From assembly GCF_022829725.1 (NCBI RefSeq), contig NZ_JAKSYG010000199.1, positions 57,031-121,030 on the forward strand: a DNA stretch of 64,000 nt, given 5' to 3'. Source of the DNA: Methylobacterium sp. E-005. Its GTDB lineage: Bacteria > Pseudomonadota > Alphaproteobacteria > Rhizobiales > Beijerinckiaceae. This document shows, one piece after another, positions 25,591 through 35,083 of the stretch. Position numbers and translations under genes: made by a program. The notes under the pieces are model-generated. The model was not told where the DNA came from and searched no databases. It worked only from the letters and a program-made list of their open reading frames with translations. How positions within the stretch are numbered: position 1 is the stretch's first letter; the number at the start of each line of letters is the position of its first letter.

Positions 25591-26895
25591 ATGAGCGCCG
25601 GTACCGCCGCCGACAAGCACTTCTCCAACAGCTTCTTCGCCGCCCCGCTGACCGAGGCCGATCCCGAGATCGCCGAGGCGGTGGCCAAGGAACTCGGCCG
25701 GCAGCAGCACGAGATCGAGCTGATCGCCTCGGAGAACATCGTCTCCCGCGCCGTGCTGGAGGCGCAGGGCTCGGTGCTGACCAACAAGTACGCCGAAGGC
25801 TATCCGGGCCGGCGCTACTACGGCGGCTGCCAGTTCGTGGACATCGCCGAGGATCTCGCCATCGAGCGCGCCAAGCGCCTGTTCGATTGCGGCTTTGCCA
25901 ACGTGCAGCCGAATTCCGGCTCCCAGGCCAACCAGGGCGTGTTCCTGGCCCTGATGCAGCCCGGCGACACGTTCCTCGGCCTCGACCTCGCCGCCGGCGG
26001 TCACCTGACGCACGGCGCCCCGCCGAACGTCTCGGGCAAGTGGTTCAAGCCGGTCTCCTACACGGTGCGCCGCGACGACCAGCGGATCGACATGGATCAG
26101 GTCGCCCAGCTCGCGCAGGAGCACAAGCCGAAGGTGATCATCGCCGGCGGCTCCGGCTACCCGCGCCACTGGGATTTCGCGAAGTTCCGCGAGATCGCCG
26201 ATTCGGTCGGCGCCTACTTCATGGTCGATGCCGCCCACTTCGCCGGGCTGATCGCCGCCGGCGTGCATCCGTCGCCGTTCCCGCACGCCCATGTCGTGAC
26301 CACCACCACGCACAAGACCCTGCGCGGCCCGCGCGGCGGCATGATCCTCACGAACGACGAGGCGCTCGCCAAGAAGTTCAACTCGGCGATCTTCCCCGGC
26401 CTCCAGGGCGGCCCGCTGATGCACGTCATCGCCGGTAAGGCGGTGGCCTTCGGCGAGGCGCTGAAGCCCGAGTTCAAGATCTACGCCCGTCAGGTCGTGG
26501 AGAACGCCAAGGCGCTCGCCGACACGCTGATGTCGGGCGGCTACGACATCACCTCGGGTGGCACCGACAACCACCTGATGCTGGTCGACCTCCAGAAGAA
26601 GGGCCTCACCGGCAAGGCCGCGGAAGCTGCGCTGTCGCGCGCCGACATCACCTGCAACAAGAACGGCGTGCCGTTCGACACGCAGAAGCCGACCATCACC
26701 TCGGGCATCCGCCTCGGGACCCCGGCCGGCACGTCGCGCGGCTTCGGCGTCGCCGAGTTCAAGCAGATCGGCGGCTTCATCGTCGAGGTGCTGGACGGGC
26801 TCGTCGCCAAGGGCGAGGCGGGCGACAGCGCGGTCGAGGCCGACGTCAAGCGCCGCGTCCACGCGCTGACCGACCGGTTCCCGATCTACGGCTGA
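25591..26895 (+). CDS. glyA: Serine hydroxymethyltransferase
   Basis: 434 residues, the normal length. The PLP-binding lysine is K242 in [15 protein letters not shown]. Other family motifs are [11 protein letters not shown] near residue 48, [15 protein letters not shown] (about 68), [19 protein letters not shown] and [14 protein letters not shown] near 370. The enzyme interconverts serine and glycine with tetrahydrofolate; in methylotrophs it is the entry of C1 units into the serine cycle. The order glyA-nrdR-ribD-ribE is conserved in alphaproteobacteria. A strong hairpin terminator lies 48 bases after the stop. Confidence 0.97.
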   Translation: MSAGTAADKHFSNSFFAAPLTEADPEIAEAVAKELGRQQHEIELIASENIVSRAVLEAQGSVLTNKYAEGYPGRRYYGGCQFVDIAEDLAIERAKRLFDCGFANVQPNSGSQANQGVFLALMQPGDTFLGLDLAAGGHLTHGAPPNVSGKWFKPVSYTVRRDDQRIDMDQVAQLAQEHKPKVIIAGGSGYPRHWDFAKFREIADSVGAYFMVDAAHFAGLIAAGVHPSPFPHAHVVTTTTHKTLRGPRGGMILTNDEALAKKFNSAIFPGLQGGPLMHVIAGKAVAFGEALKPEFKIYARQVVENAKALADTLMSGGYDITSGGTDNHLMLVDLQKKGLTGKAAEAALSRADITCNKNGVPFDTQKPTITSGIRLGTPAGTSRGFGVAEFKQIGGFIVEVLDGLVAKGEAGDSAVEADVKRRVHALTDRFPIYG

Positions 26896-26942
26896 AGCCT
26901 GAAGCGGCCGACCTTCCGGGCCGGCCACGCGTAGTCTAGGAC

Positions 26943-26970
26943 ACGGCCGCGGATCAATCCGCGGCCGTTT
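26943..26970 (+). terminator. Terminator after glyA
   Basis: A perfect 12-bp inverted repeat ACGGCCGCGGAT/ATCCGCGGCCGT with a CA loop, followed by TT. It separates glyA from nrdR. Confidence 0.75.
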
Positions 26971-26992
26971 CCATGTCCGAGTACCGAAATCC

Positions 26993-27523
26993 ATGCGGTG
27001 TCCCTATTGCGGCGGCTCCGAGACCCAGGTGAAGGACTCGCGGCCCTCCGAGGACGGCGCCGCGATCCGGCGCCGCCGGGTCTGCCCGGATTGCGCCGGC
27101 CGCTTCACCACCTTCGAGCGCGTGCAGCTGCGCGAGGTCGTGGTGCTCAAGCGCTCCGGCAAGCGCGTCCCCTTCGACCGGGACAAGCTCCAGCGCTCCA
27201 TCGACGTGGCCCTGCGCAAGCGCTCCGTCGATCCGGAGCGGGTCGAGCGGCTGATCAGCGGCATCACGCGGCAGCTCGAGAGCGCGGGCGAGCCCGAGGT
27301 GACCTCCGAGGCGATTGGTGAGCTGGTGATGGCGGCGCTCAAAGGCCTCGACGACGTGGCGTATGTACGCTTCGCCTCCGTCTACAAGAATTTCCGCGAG
27401 GCCAAGGATTTCGAGGATCTGCTCGGGACCCTCGGCGAGGGCCCCCTGCTGACGGCGGCCGCACCGGACCCGGAGGTCGAGCCGGAGCCCGAGCCACCAC
27501 GCCGCCGCGCCGGACGCGCATGA
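26993..27523 (+). CDS. nrdR: Transcriptional repressor NrdR
   Basis: 176 residues, slightly longer than usual owing to an acidic Glu/Pro tail. The N-terminal zinc ribbon has CPYCGG and CPDCAGRF with the [20 protein letters not shown] block between them. The ATP-cone follows ([21 protein letters not shown], residues 47-68) and ends with [19 protein letters not shown]. NrdR binds adenine nucleotides and represses ribonucleotide reductase operons by binding NrdR boxes. It is the first gene of a unit with ribD, which begins in its last codons (ATGA overlap). Confidence 0.97.
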   Translation: MRCPYCGGSETQVKDSRPSEDGAAIRRRRVCPDCAGRFTTFERVQLREVVVLKRSGKRVPFDRDKLQRSIDVALRKRSVDPERVERLISGITRQLESAGEPEVTSEAIGELVMAALKGLDDVAYVRFASVYKNFREAKDFEDLLGTLGEGPLLTAAAPDPEVEPEPEPPRRRAGRA

Positions 27524-28629
27524 GCGACGATACGCACTTCATGCGCCTCGCTCTGGCGCTGGGCCGGCGGGGCCTCGGCACCACCTGGCCGAACCCGTCG
27601 GTGGGCGCCGTCGTGGTCGACCCGGGGACGGGGCGCATCCTCGGGACCGGGGCGACGGCGCCGGCTGGCCGACCGCACGGGGAGCCCCTGGCGCTCGCCG
27701 CCGCCGGTGAGGCCGCCCGGGGCGCGACGCTCTACGTCACGCTCGAACCCTGCTCGCATCACGGCCGCACGCCGCCCTGCACGGACGCGATCCTGGCCGC
27801 CGGGATCGCCCGGGTGGTCAGCGCCCTGGAGGATCCCGACCCAAGGGTGGCCGGGCGCGGCCACGATCTGCTGCGGCAGGGGGGCGTCGCGGTCGAGACC
27901 GGGCTGATGCGGGACGAGGCGGCGCGCGACCATCGCGGCCACGTCACCCGGGTGACCCGGGGCCGCCCGGCCCTGCACCTGAAGCTCGCCCGCACCCGCG
28001 ACGGTTTCTGCGCGGCGGCGGGCCCCGAGCGCCTGCGGATCACCGGGCCGGTGGCGGACGGGGCGGTCCATCTCTGGCGGGCCCATGCCGATGCGATCCT
28101 GGTGGGCATCGGCACCGCCCGGGCCGACGATCCGTCGCTCACCGTCCGGCTGCCGGGGCTGTCCGGGCGCTCGCCCCTGCGGATCGTCCTCGACACGCAT
28201 CTGCGGCTTTCGCCCGCCAGCGTCCTGGCCCGGACAGCCCGCGACACGCCGACCCTGGTGCTGACCACCCGCTCCGCCCCGGCCCATGCCCGCCGGGCCC
28301 TGGAGGCCCTGGGGGTCGCGGTCGCCACCGTCCCGGGGGACGCGGCCGGCGGCATCGATCTGCCGGCCGCCCTGGCGCATCTGGGCGAGCGCGGCCTGAC
28401 CCGCCTGTGCAGCGAGGGGGGCCCCCGCCTTGCGGAGGCGCTGGCGCGGGCCGATCTGATCGATACCTGCACCCTGGTCACCGGGCCGGTCGAACTGGGT
28501 CCGGGGGGCGGCCTGCCGGCCCTGGGGCCGACCCTGGCGGAGACCCTGGCGGGCGCGCGCTTCCGCGAGGCCGAGCGGTTGCAGCTCGGCTCCGACACGG
28601 CCGTAACCTACGAACGCAACGGGATTTGA
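27520..28629 (+). CDS. ribD: Bifunctional riboflavin biosynthesis deaminase/reductase RibD
   Basis: 369 residues. The deaminase part has [10 protein letters not shown] near residue 48 and the zinc motif [13 protein letters not shown] near 78. The reductase part has [44 protein letters not shown] (cited in part) and [18 protein letters not shown] near residue 300. It catalyses the second and third steps of riboflavin synthesis. The start overlaps the end of nrdR, and the stop is 3 bases before ribE, so the genes are coupled. Confidence 0.95.
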   Translation: MSDDTHFMRLALALGRRGLGTTWPNPSVGAVVVDPGTGRILGTGATAPAGRPHGEPLALAAAGEAARGATLYVTLEPCSHHGRTPPCTDAILAAGIARVVSALEDPDPRVAGRGHDLLRQGGVAVETGLMRDEAARDHRGHVTRVTRGRPALHLKLARTRDGFCAAAGPERLRITGPVADGAVHLWRAHADAILVGIGTARADDPSLTVRLPGLSGRSPLRIVLDTHLRLSPASVLARTARDTPTLVLTTRSAPAHARRALEALGVAVATVPGDAAGGIDLPAALAHLGERGLTRLCSEGGPRLAEALARADLIDTCTLVTGPVELGPGGGLPALGPTLAETLAGARFREAERLQLGSDTAVTYERNGI

Positions 28630-28632
28630 GCG

Positions 28633-29256
28633 ATGTTCACGGGGTTGGTCAGCGATGTCGGCGCGGTGCTTTCGGTCTCAGGCGAAGGCGACCTGCGCCG
28701 GATCACCATTCAGGCGTCCTACGACCCCGCCAGCATCGCGCTCGGCGCCTCGATCGCGTGTTCCGGCCCATGCCTCACCGCGGTCTCGGTCGAGCCGGCC
28801 GAGGGCGGTTGCGTCTTCGCGGTGGACGCCGCCGCCGAGACCCTGGCGCGCACCACCGTAGGCTCCTGGGTCGCGGGCACGCGGATCAACCTCGAACGCT
28901 CCCTCAAGATCGGGGACGAGCTCGGCGGCCATCTGGTGACCGGCCATGTCGACGGGCTCGCCGAGATCGTGGAGCGCGAGACCGTGACGGCCGATGCCTG
29001 GGGCGCCAGCGAGCGCTTCACCCTGCGGGCGCCGGCCGCCGTGAAGAAATTCATCGCCGAGAAGGGCTCGGTCTGCCTCGACGGCACCTCGCTCACCGTA
29101 AATTCGGTTCAGGACGACCTGTTCTCGGTTCTGCTGATCCCGCACACCCTTCAGGTCACTACTTGGGGCGAGCGCCGCGCGGGGGACCGGCTCAACCTGG
29201 AGGTCGATCTGATCGCCCGCTATGCGGCCCGACTCGCCGAGGCAGGGGCGGACTGA
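28633..29256 (+). CDS. ribE: Riboflavin synthase alpha chain
   Basis: 207 residues in two similar lumazine-binding halves. The N-terminal half begins MFTGLVSDVGAVLSV and has SIACSGPCLTAVSVE near 40; the second begins at about 97 with GGHLVTGHVDGLAEIV and has GSVCLDGTSLTVNSV near 140. It dismutates two 6,7-dimethyl-8-ribityllumazine to riboflavin. In related genomes ribH and nusB usually follow; here an opposite-strand L,D-transpeptidase comes next. Confidence 0.96.
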   Translation: MFTGLVSDVGAVLSVSGEGDLRRITIQASYDPASIALGASIACSGPCLTAVSVEPAEGGCVFAVDAAAETLARTTVGSWVAGTRINLERSLKIGDELGGHLVTGHVDGLAEIVERETVTADAWGASERFTLRAPAAVKKFIAEKGSVCLDGTSLTVNSVQDDLFSVLLIPHTLQVTTWGERRAGDRLNLEVDLIARYAARLAEAGAD

Positions 29257-29305
29257 TCCGGCCCCATCGGCCGGCTTCGCCGCGCCTCGTCTGACCGGAC
29301 TGGCG

Positions 29306-31030
29306 TCAGTCGACGCGGGTCGCCGGCTCCGACGGCCGATGCTCTGCCCGGGGCCTGACCGGCTCGAGCTTGACCGCCGGGATCGGTTTCGCGAGGGCGG
29401 CGGACGGGATGGCCTTCCGGCTTGGGGGATTGCCGGCCGCCGGCTTCACCGCAGCCCCGGCACTGGCCGGGGGGATCGCCCCCGTGGCCGCCGGCTCGGC
29501 GGCCGGCGTGTCGAGCTTGTAGATGTCGTCCCGGAAATGCGCCTTTCCGTCCGGGGTGGCGTAGCCCGTGAGGTACACGAACGTCACCGGCACCGGCTTA
29601 GGCAGCTTGATGTCGCGGCGCTCGCCATCCGCGATGCCGGTCTCGATCTCGATCGGCCCCCAGGTGCTGCCCGGCCCGTTCGGCCCGTCCGTGCCCTGCA
29701 GCAGCCAGCCGACCAGTTCCTTCACCTGACCGACCCGGACGCAGCCATGGCTGTGGAAGCGCACGCTCGCGGCGAACAGGGATTTCGCCGGCGTATCATG
29801 CATGTAGACGGCGAAGCGGTTCGGCATGTCGATCCGGACCTGACCGAGCGAATTGTCGAAGCCCGAATCCTGGCGCAACGTGTAGGCGACCGCCTTCTGG
29901 CCGGCCCAATCGATCTTCGTCGGGTCGACCTCGCCGGTCTGGCCGAGGATCCGGATATGGTTCTTGGCGAGATAGCCCGGGTTCTTCCGCATCTGCGGGA
30001 TGATTTCGTTCTTCACCACCGAGGCCGGCACGGTCCAGGTTGGGTTGAAGTTGATGTCGGTGATCCGGGTCTCCACCGGGGGTGTGGCCTTGTCGGGGGA
30101 GCCGACGACGGCGACGTAGCGGCGCACCACCGTGCCGTTCTCCACCGCCTCGACGGCGGCCGAGGGGATGTTGACCACGATGTAGCGCTCGCCGAACGGG
30201 AATTTCGAGCCCATCAGCCGGGCCGCTGACGCCGAGAGCTGCTTCTGGCGCACGGTCGCGGGCACGTTGAGCGCGTTGAGGGTGAGCCGCCCGAGGATGC
30301 CGCTGTCGGGCAGCCCGTGACGGGCCTGGAAGGCCGAGACCGCCGCCACCAGCGGCGGGTCGAGGCGGTCGCTCGGGGGCGCGTCAGCCGGTAGATCGCC
30401 GGTGAGCGTCAGATGGTGGCGCAAAGCCGGGATGGCCGGGCTGCGCTCACCGGGCTTCAGGCGCGCGAGGTCTTCGGGCAGCCGTTCCCAGCCACCGGCC
30501 TCCGCGAAGGCCGCGTAGCGTTCGGCAGCCCGCAGCGTGTCGAGGAAGGTGCGCGCGGTCAGCGTCGGGCTCGGGTCGGTCGAGACCTTGGCGTAGACCA
30601 GGGGCGCCGCCTCGCGCGGAAGCTTGGCGACCTCCTGCGGCATGCCCTGAGCCGGCTTTGTATCTGGCGCCGCTGCTACGGCAGGCTTGGGTTCGCTCGA
30701 TCCGGACGCGGTGGGCTTCGGCTCCGCAGCCCGCGCTTCGACGCCTTTCGACTCCGAAGCCTTGATCTCCGAAGCCTTGGTCTCCGAAGCCTTGAGCTCC
30801 AAGGCCTTGGCCTCCTGTCCCTTGGGGACCCCGCCTTCCGGCGCGGCCGGTGGCGGGGAGACCGGGACGGCGGCCGGCGGAACGGGAGTCGGGTTCGCGC
30901 TTGCCGGTGCCGCGACCGCCGGCGCGCCCTGCGCCCGCGCGTCGACGGCGGCGAGCAGCGTCAACAGCGACAGGCCCGCGCCGAGCGCGGCCCCCGGGCG
31001 GGCATGACGGCGGGAACGGACCGGGCCCAT
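29306..31030 (-). CDS. L,D-transpeptidase with Pro/Lys-rich linker and peptidoglycan-binding domain
   Basis: 574 residues from CAT at 31028-31030, which gives a signal peptide; a longer frame to 31141 was rejected. After the signal come a low-complexity region (about 35-125) with a five-residue KASE(T/I/S) repeat encoded by 15-bp DNA repeats, a helical domain, a peptidoglycan-binding unit (PLVAAVSAFQARHGLPDSGILG, in part), and the YkuD catalytic domain. Catalytic motif HSHGCVRVGQ contains Cys430. Such enzymes make 3-3 cross-links or attach proteins to peptidoglycan in the periplasm. The long form with an N-terminal disordered arm is typical of Rhizobiales. Confidence 0.92.
   Translation of the reverse strand: MGPVRSRRHARPGAALGAGLSLLTLLAAVDARAQGAPAVAAPASANPTPVPPAAVPVSPPPAAPEGGVPKGQEAKALELKASETKASEIKASESKGVEARAAEPKPTASGSSEPKPAVAAAPDTKPAQGMPQEVAKLPREAAPLVYAKVSTDPSPTLTARTFLDTLRAAERYAAFAEAGGWERLPEDLARLKPGERSPAIPALRHHLTLTGDLPADAPPSDRLDPPLVAAVSAFQARHGLPDSGILGRLTLNALNVPATVRQKQLSASAARLMGSKFPFGERYIVVNIPSAAVEAVENGTVVRRYVAVVGSPDKATPPVETRITDINFNPTWTVPASVVKNEIIPQMRKNPGYLAKNHIRILGQTGEVDPTKIDWAGQKAVAYTLRQDSGFDNSLGQVRIDMPNRFAVYMHDTPAKSLFAASVRFHSHGCVRVGQVKELVGWLLQGTDGPNGPGSTWGPIEIETGIADGERRDIKLPKPVPVTFVYLTGYATPDGKAHFRDDIYKLDTPAAEPAATGAIPPASAGAAVKPAAGNPPSRKAIPSAALAKPIPAVKLEPVRPRAEHRPSEPATRVD
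30751..30810 (-). repeat. 15-bp tandem repeat in the L,D-transpeptidase linker
   Basis: Four tandem 15-bp units (ACTCCGAAGCCTTGA, TCTCCGAAGCCTTGG, TCTCCGAAGCCTTGA, GCTCCAAGGCCTTGG) encode the KASE-type repeats. The unit length is a multiple of three, so copy changes keep the frame. Confidence 0.9.
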
Positions 31031-31253
31031 ACGCAACACTCCCGACGGCGCCCGACTCGGCGCGGATCGGCGGCATGATGGGGCGGCGTGGTTACCAATC
31101 TCCTCCTGCCGGAAAGGAGGCTCACAGTGCAGATTCACCATCCCGCGACGTCTTTGGAAGCACCGCGGCGTCTACGGATGTCGGCGTGACAGAAAATGCC
31201 GCACCGTGATCCAGTCAGGGTTGCCCCCGCCGCGATGGAAGAGCCGACCCGTC

Positions 31254-32372
31254 ATGCCGGATCCCGGGAAACAGGTCCCCGCCGTGTTGCCGTACCTGCC
31301 GCAGCTCGATGGGGTGCGGGCGCTCGCCATCCTGATCGTGTTCGCGGCCCATTGCGGCTACAGCCACGTCGTCCCCGGGGGATTCGGGGTCACGGTGTTT
31401 TTCTTCCTCAGCGGCTACCTGATCACCACCCTGCTGCGGATCGAGCGGGCGCGGACCGGCGCGGTCTCGCTGTCCGCCTTCTACCTGCGGCGGAGCTTGC
31501 GCATCCTGCCGCCGATGTACCTCACCCTGCTCGCCGCGGGCGGGCTCTACGCGCTGGGGCTGCTCGACTGGATGCCGGTCGAGCCGGCGGCGATCCTGGG
31601 GCAGGCGACGTTCCTGACGAACTATCCCGGCCTGTTCGGAACCGAGGCGGTGCTGCCCGTGCCCCTCTGGAGCCTCGCCATCGAGGAGCATTTTTACCTG
31701 GTCTTCCCCCTGGCCTACGTCCTGTGGCTGGGTCGTCTGCAGCCGCGCCGGGCCGCGCTCGCCTGCCTGGGGATCTGCGCCGCGGTCCTGGCGATCCGCT
31801 GCATCAACGTCTGGCGGCTGCCCGATTCCAGCCTGAACTATTCCTGGACCCACACCCGCATCGACGCGATCCTGTTCGGCTGCTGCCTCGCTTTGTGGAA
31901 CAACCCGGTGATCCCCGCCGACCGGGCGTGGCGGCCGAAGGCGCGGCACGTGGCCCTGAGCCTCGCGGTGATCCTCGGCACCCTGGCGGTGCGGGAACCC
32001 GCCTTCCGCGAGACCTTGCGCTATACCCTCCAGAGCGCCGCCCTGTTCGTGCCCTTCGCCTACCTGCTGCACGGGGATGGACCCGTAGTGAGGCTGCTGG
32101 CCAGCCGGCCGATGCGCCAGCTCGGGCTGTGGTCGTACAGCTTCTACCTCGCCCACATGGCCGTGGTGGCGCTGGTGCTGCACCCGAAGCCGAGCCTGCA
32201 CGGCCTGTCGCTGATGCTCGCGGCCTTCCCGCCGACGCTGCTCTGGTGCTGGGGGATGTACCTGCTGGTCGAGCGCCCCTGCGCGCGCCTGCGCCGCCGG
32301 CTCCTGGCGGATCGCCCGCCCGAGCCGATCCTGGCCGATGAGAGCCGTCAGGCCGGGGTCACGCCCGCCTGA
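31254..32372 (+). CDS. OafA/YrhL-type acyltransferase 3 membrane protein
   Basis: 372 residues from the ATG at 31254 (a GTG at 31206 is possible). The family signature PQLDGVRALAILIVFAAHCG at 16-35 carries the catalytic His, then GFGVTVFFFLSGYLIT, YLRRSLRILPPMYL, and WSLAIEEHFYLVFPLAYVLWL (cited in part). About ten transmembrane helices follow. These enzymes O-acylate surface sugars such as LPS, O-antigen or glucans. It overlaps the end of the convergent xylanase gene by 14 bases. The acceptor cannot be deduced, though nearby glucan genes are suggestive. Confidence 0.91.
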   Translation: MPDPGKQVPAVLPYLPQLDGVRALAILIVFAAHCGYSHVVPGGFGVTVFFFLSGYLITTLLRIERARTGAVSLSAFYLRRSLRILPPMYLTLLAAGGLYALGLLDWMPVEPAAILGQATFLTNYPGLFGTEAVLPVPLWSLAIEEHFYLVFPLAYVLWLGRLQPRRAALACLGICAAVLAIRCINVWRLPDSSLNYSWTHTRIDAILFGCCLALWNNPVIPADRAWRPKARHVALSLAVILGTLAVREPAFRETLRYTLQSAALFVPFAYLLHGDGPVVRLLASRPMRQLGLWSYSFYLAHMAVVALVLHPKPSLHGLSLMLAAFPPTLLWCWGMYLLVERPCARLRRRLLADRPPEPILADESRQAGVTPA

Positions 32373-33537
32373 GCTTGTCCCGGGCGGCTGTATGGTCCGG
32401 CGCCGCCGCGAAGGCGGCCTTCATCGCGTGCCAGAGGGGCTTGCGCCGGAACTGCGAATCCAGCGGCAGGGCGCGCTGGGGCAGGCCGTCCGGCCGCTTG
32501 CGGTAGGGATGGTCGTTCAGCCACGTGTCGGGGTCGTAGATGTCCCAGGTCAGTACATCGAGGACGGCCGGCTCGTCCAGAACCACGTCGAGGTAGCGCC
32601 GCGCGAAATCGGCCACCATCCGGTCGCGGGTCGGCACGTCGGAGGGAAAGACGCGGTCGTCGATGTCGAGTTCGGTGATCGCGATCCCGAGGCCCATCTG
32701 GCCGATCTCGCGCAGGAAGCGCCGCAGCTGACCCTGGTCGATCGGGATCGTGCTGGTCAGGTGCGATTGCAGGCCGAAGCGCCGGATCGGCACGCCACGG
32801 CTGCGCATCGCCTCCAGCCGACGCAGCACCTTGGTGCGTTTGGCCTCCATCCAGGGCGCGCCCTGCTCGACCGCGTCCTCGTTCCACGTGCCGGCGGCCG
32901 CCGGGTCGGTCTCGTGCAGGATGCGGAAGGCGAGGTCGATGTAGCCGTGGCCGATCGAGGCGAGCCACGGCGAGTCGCGCAGGCCCCCGCCGCGGTCGGG
33001 ATCCGCCTCGTTGCCCAAAATCTCGTTGACCACGTCCCAGGCGACGATCTGGCCCCGGTAATGGCCCGCCACGGTCTCGATCCAGCGGCGCATGAAGTCC
33101 TCGCCCTGCGCCGCGCTCGCCCGTCCGAGCAGGGGGCCGACCCAGGGCGGGAGCGCCGCGTGCCAGACCAGGGTGTGGCCGCGCATGCGCTGGCCGTTCG
33201 CGCGGGCGAAGCGCAGGATCGCGTCGCCCCGGGCGAAATCGGTCCGGCCTGGGGCGGGCAGCACCTCCTCCATCTTCATCTCGGTGCCGCAGACCAGGAT
33301 CCCGCATTCCCGCGCCACCGCCTGCCGGTAGGCGGGCGTGGAATCGAAGCGGTGGAACGGCACCTCGCAGCCGTAGAGCAGGCCCTTGGCGGCGGCGGCG
33401 GCCTGAAGGCTGTCGCTCGACCAGGATGGGCGACCGAGCGGCCCGAACCCGGCGGGCGCGGCGCCCCGCGCTGCCGGCGCGAGCCCTACGCAGGCCAGCC
33501 CGGCGAGGAGGGACCGGCGGCTCGGAACGATCGGCAT
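32359..33537 (-). CDS. Endo-1,4-beta-xylanase, GH10
   Basis: 392 residues with a short Tat-like signal (PSRRSLLAGLACVGLAPAARG). The GH10 barrel has HTLVWH near residue 118, the acid/base E172 in AWDVVNEILG, AWMEAKRTKVL (as PWMEAKRTK), and nucleophile E289 in AITELDIDD. YDPDTWLNDHP near 338 and PLDSQFRRKPLWHAM at the end match the family. It would cleave beta-1,4-xylan outside or in the periplasm, which fits a plant-associated Methylobacterium. The gene convergently overlaps the acyltransferase by 14 bases. Confidence 0.93.
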   Translation of the reverse strand: MPIVPSRRSLLAGLACVGLAPAARGAAPAGFGPLGRPSWSSDSLQAAAAAKGLLYGCEVPFHRFDSTPAYRQAVARECGILVCGTEMKMEEVLPAPGRTDFARGDAILRFARANGQRMRGHTLVWHAALPPWVGPLLGRASAAQGEDFMRRWIETVAGHYRGQIVAWDVVNEILGNEADPDRGGGLRDSPWLASIGHGYIDLAFRILHETDPAAAGTWNEDAVEQGAPWMEAKRTKVLRRLEAMRSRGVPIRRFGLQSHLTSTIPIDQGQLRRFLREIGQMGLGIAITELDIDDRVFPSDVPTRDRMVADFARRYLDVVLDEPAVLDVLTWDIYDPDTWLNDHPYRKRPDGLPQRALPLDSQFRRKPLWHAMKAAFAAAPDHTAARDKLRRA

Positions 33538-33701
33538 GCCGCATCCTCGGGTTCGGTGGGATCACCGGCATCAAAGCATGCGGCGGCGGAGGTTACGATC
33601 CGCTGAGTCTGCGGGCGGGCCTGTGGTCCGATCCGGTGGATCAACTCGCCTTCATCCGGGCTCGCCCCATCTGAAGGGCGCCATCCAGCCGAGGATTCGT
33701 C

Positions 33702-34544
33702 ATGAGCCAGCATCCCGCCATCAGCCCCGGCCGCAGTGCCGTCGTCACCGGGGCCGCGAGCGGCATCGGGCTCGCCGCCGCGCAGGCCTTCGCGCGGGCC
33801 GGCATGAATGTCTGGCTCGCCGACCTGCCGGGCCCGGCCCTCGACGCCGCCCGCGCGGCGGTGGCCGAACTCGCCGCCGTCGAGGTCCGCGCGGTGCCGA
33901 CCGACGTCTCCGACCGGGGCGCGGTCGAGGCCCTGGCGGGGGCCGTCGCGCGGGGCGGACCGCCCGCCATCGTCATGCTGAATGCCGGGATCGAGGCCGG
34001 CGGCAAGCTGTTCTCGGACGCCGAGACCTGGACGCGGATCCTGGGCACCAACCTCTGGGGCGTGGTCAACGGCATCCACGCCTTCGCGCCCGGCATGATC
34101 GAGGGGGGCAAGCCCGGCGCCGTGATCGTGACCGGCTCGAAGCAGGGCATCACCACGCCCCCCGGCAACGCGCCCTACAACGTCTCGAAGGCGGGGGTGA
34201 AGGCGGTCACTGAGGCGCTCGCCCACGAAGTGCGCAACCGGGAGGGCTGCCAGACCACCGCCCACCTGCTGATCCCGGGCTTCGTCTATACGGGGCTGAC
34301 CAAGGCCCGCGGCGTCGCCGAGAAGCCGGCCGGCGCCTGGACGCCGGAGGAGACCGTGTCGTTCCTGCTGGAGCGGCTGGCGGCGGGCGATTTCTACATC
34401 CTCTGCCCCGACAACGAGACCACCCGGGCGCAGGACGAGAAGCGGATCGCCTGGGCTGCCGGCGACATCATCGAGAACCGGCCGGCGCTCTCGCGCTGGC
34501 ACCCGGATCATGCGGAGGCGTTCAAGCGGTCTCTGGAGGGGTGA
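33702..34544 (+). CDS. SDR-family NAD(P)-dependent oxidoreductase
   Basis: 280 residues. The coenzyme motif is VVTGAASGIGLAAAQAFARAG near residue 15-35 (cited in parts), NAG occurs as LNAGIEAGG near 92, and the catalytic Ser-Tyr-Lys set is represented by TGSKQG and APYNVSKAGVKAV near 160-172. The C-terminal part has PETVS-like EETVSFLLERL and FYILCPDNETTR, typical of SDRs annotated as short-chain dehydrogenases with a longer C-terminal lid. Substrate unknown. The gene starts 165 bases from the divergent xylanase gene. Confidence 0.9.
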   Translation: MSQHPAISPGRSAVVTGAASGIGLAAAQAFARAGMNVWLADLPGPALDAARAAVAELAAVEVRAVPTDVSDRGAVEALAGAVARGGPPAIVMLNAGIEAGGKLFSDAETWTRILGTNLWGVVNGIHAFAPGMIEGGKPGAVIVTGSKQGITTPPGNAPYNVSKAGVKAVTEALAHEVRNREGCQTTAHLLIPGFVYTGLTKARGVAEKPAGAWTPEETVSFLLERLAAGDFYILCPDNETTRAQDEKRIAWAAGDIIENRPALSRWHPDHAEAFKRSLEG

Positions 34545-34703
34545 GCCGCGGCACTCACTTCGCGCCACTCATCACGCTGTCGTCGTTCCCCGTGGGGGGG
34601 CGCCCCGCGATGACGGCGTGGCGAACTGATCCGACGGGGCGGCCGGAGGCTTGCATCGGATCGGCGCGGGCACCATCCGTGTGCCCGTGATCCCGGAGAC
34701 GCC

Positions 34704-35030
34704 ATGGCCTTCGCCTGCACCATACCCGCAACGCCCACAATCCAGCAGGACGACGCCACCGTGCGCATCACCCGCTGGGACTTCCCGCCGGGCGCGGTGA
34801 CCGGCTGGCACGAGCACGGCTGGCCGTATTTCGTGGTGATGCTGGTGGACGGCATCCTGCGCGTCCACGACGGCGAGCAGGTCAGCGAGACGGCGCTCGC
34901 GGCCGGCCAGTCCTACATGCGCCCGGCGGGCATCCGACACGACGTGATGAACGGGTCCGAGCACCCGATCGCGTTCATCGAGATCGAGGTGAAGCGCCCC
35001 GATGCCTTAGTCACGCTGTCAGCGGTTTGA
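34704..35030 (+). CDS. Cupin domain protein
   Basis: 108 residues in a single beta-barrel. Motif 1 is PGAVTGWHEHGWPYFVVMLVDG near residues 30-50 (cited in part) with two His, motif 2 is QSYMRPAGIRHDVMNGSEHP, giving the metal-binding His set of small cupins. It differs in sequence from the cupin at 24423. Substrate unknown. It follows the SDR gene by about 160 bases and ends at the terminator before the convergent L,D-transpeptidase. Confidence 0.85.
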   Translation: MAFACTIPATPTIQQDDATVRITRWDFPPGAVTGWHEHGWPYFVVMLVDGILRVHDGEQVSETALAAGQSYMRPAGIRHDVMNGSEHPIAFIEIEVKRPDALVTLSAV

Positions 35031-35037
35031 ACGCAGA

Positions 35038-35061
35038 AGGGCCGACCTGACGGCCGGCCCT
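35038..35061. terminator. Hairpin between cupin and L,D-transpeptidase genes
   Basis: Stem AGGGCCG (35038-35044) with CGGCCCT (35055-35061). It is located between two convergent stops at 35030 and 35084, so it may terminate both. An A-rich run (35077-35083) on the plus strand gives a T-tract in minus transcripts only. Confidence 0.6.
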
Positions 35062-35083
35062 CCTCGAGAAGTCGCGAAAAAAA

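Noticed and set aside
34555..34640. Possible dispersed repeat between SDR and cupin genes
   Set aside because: Short C-/G-rich palindromic pieces occur, but they do not align with the 104-bp element or the REP-like repeats.
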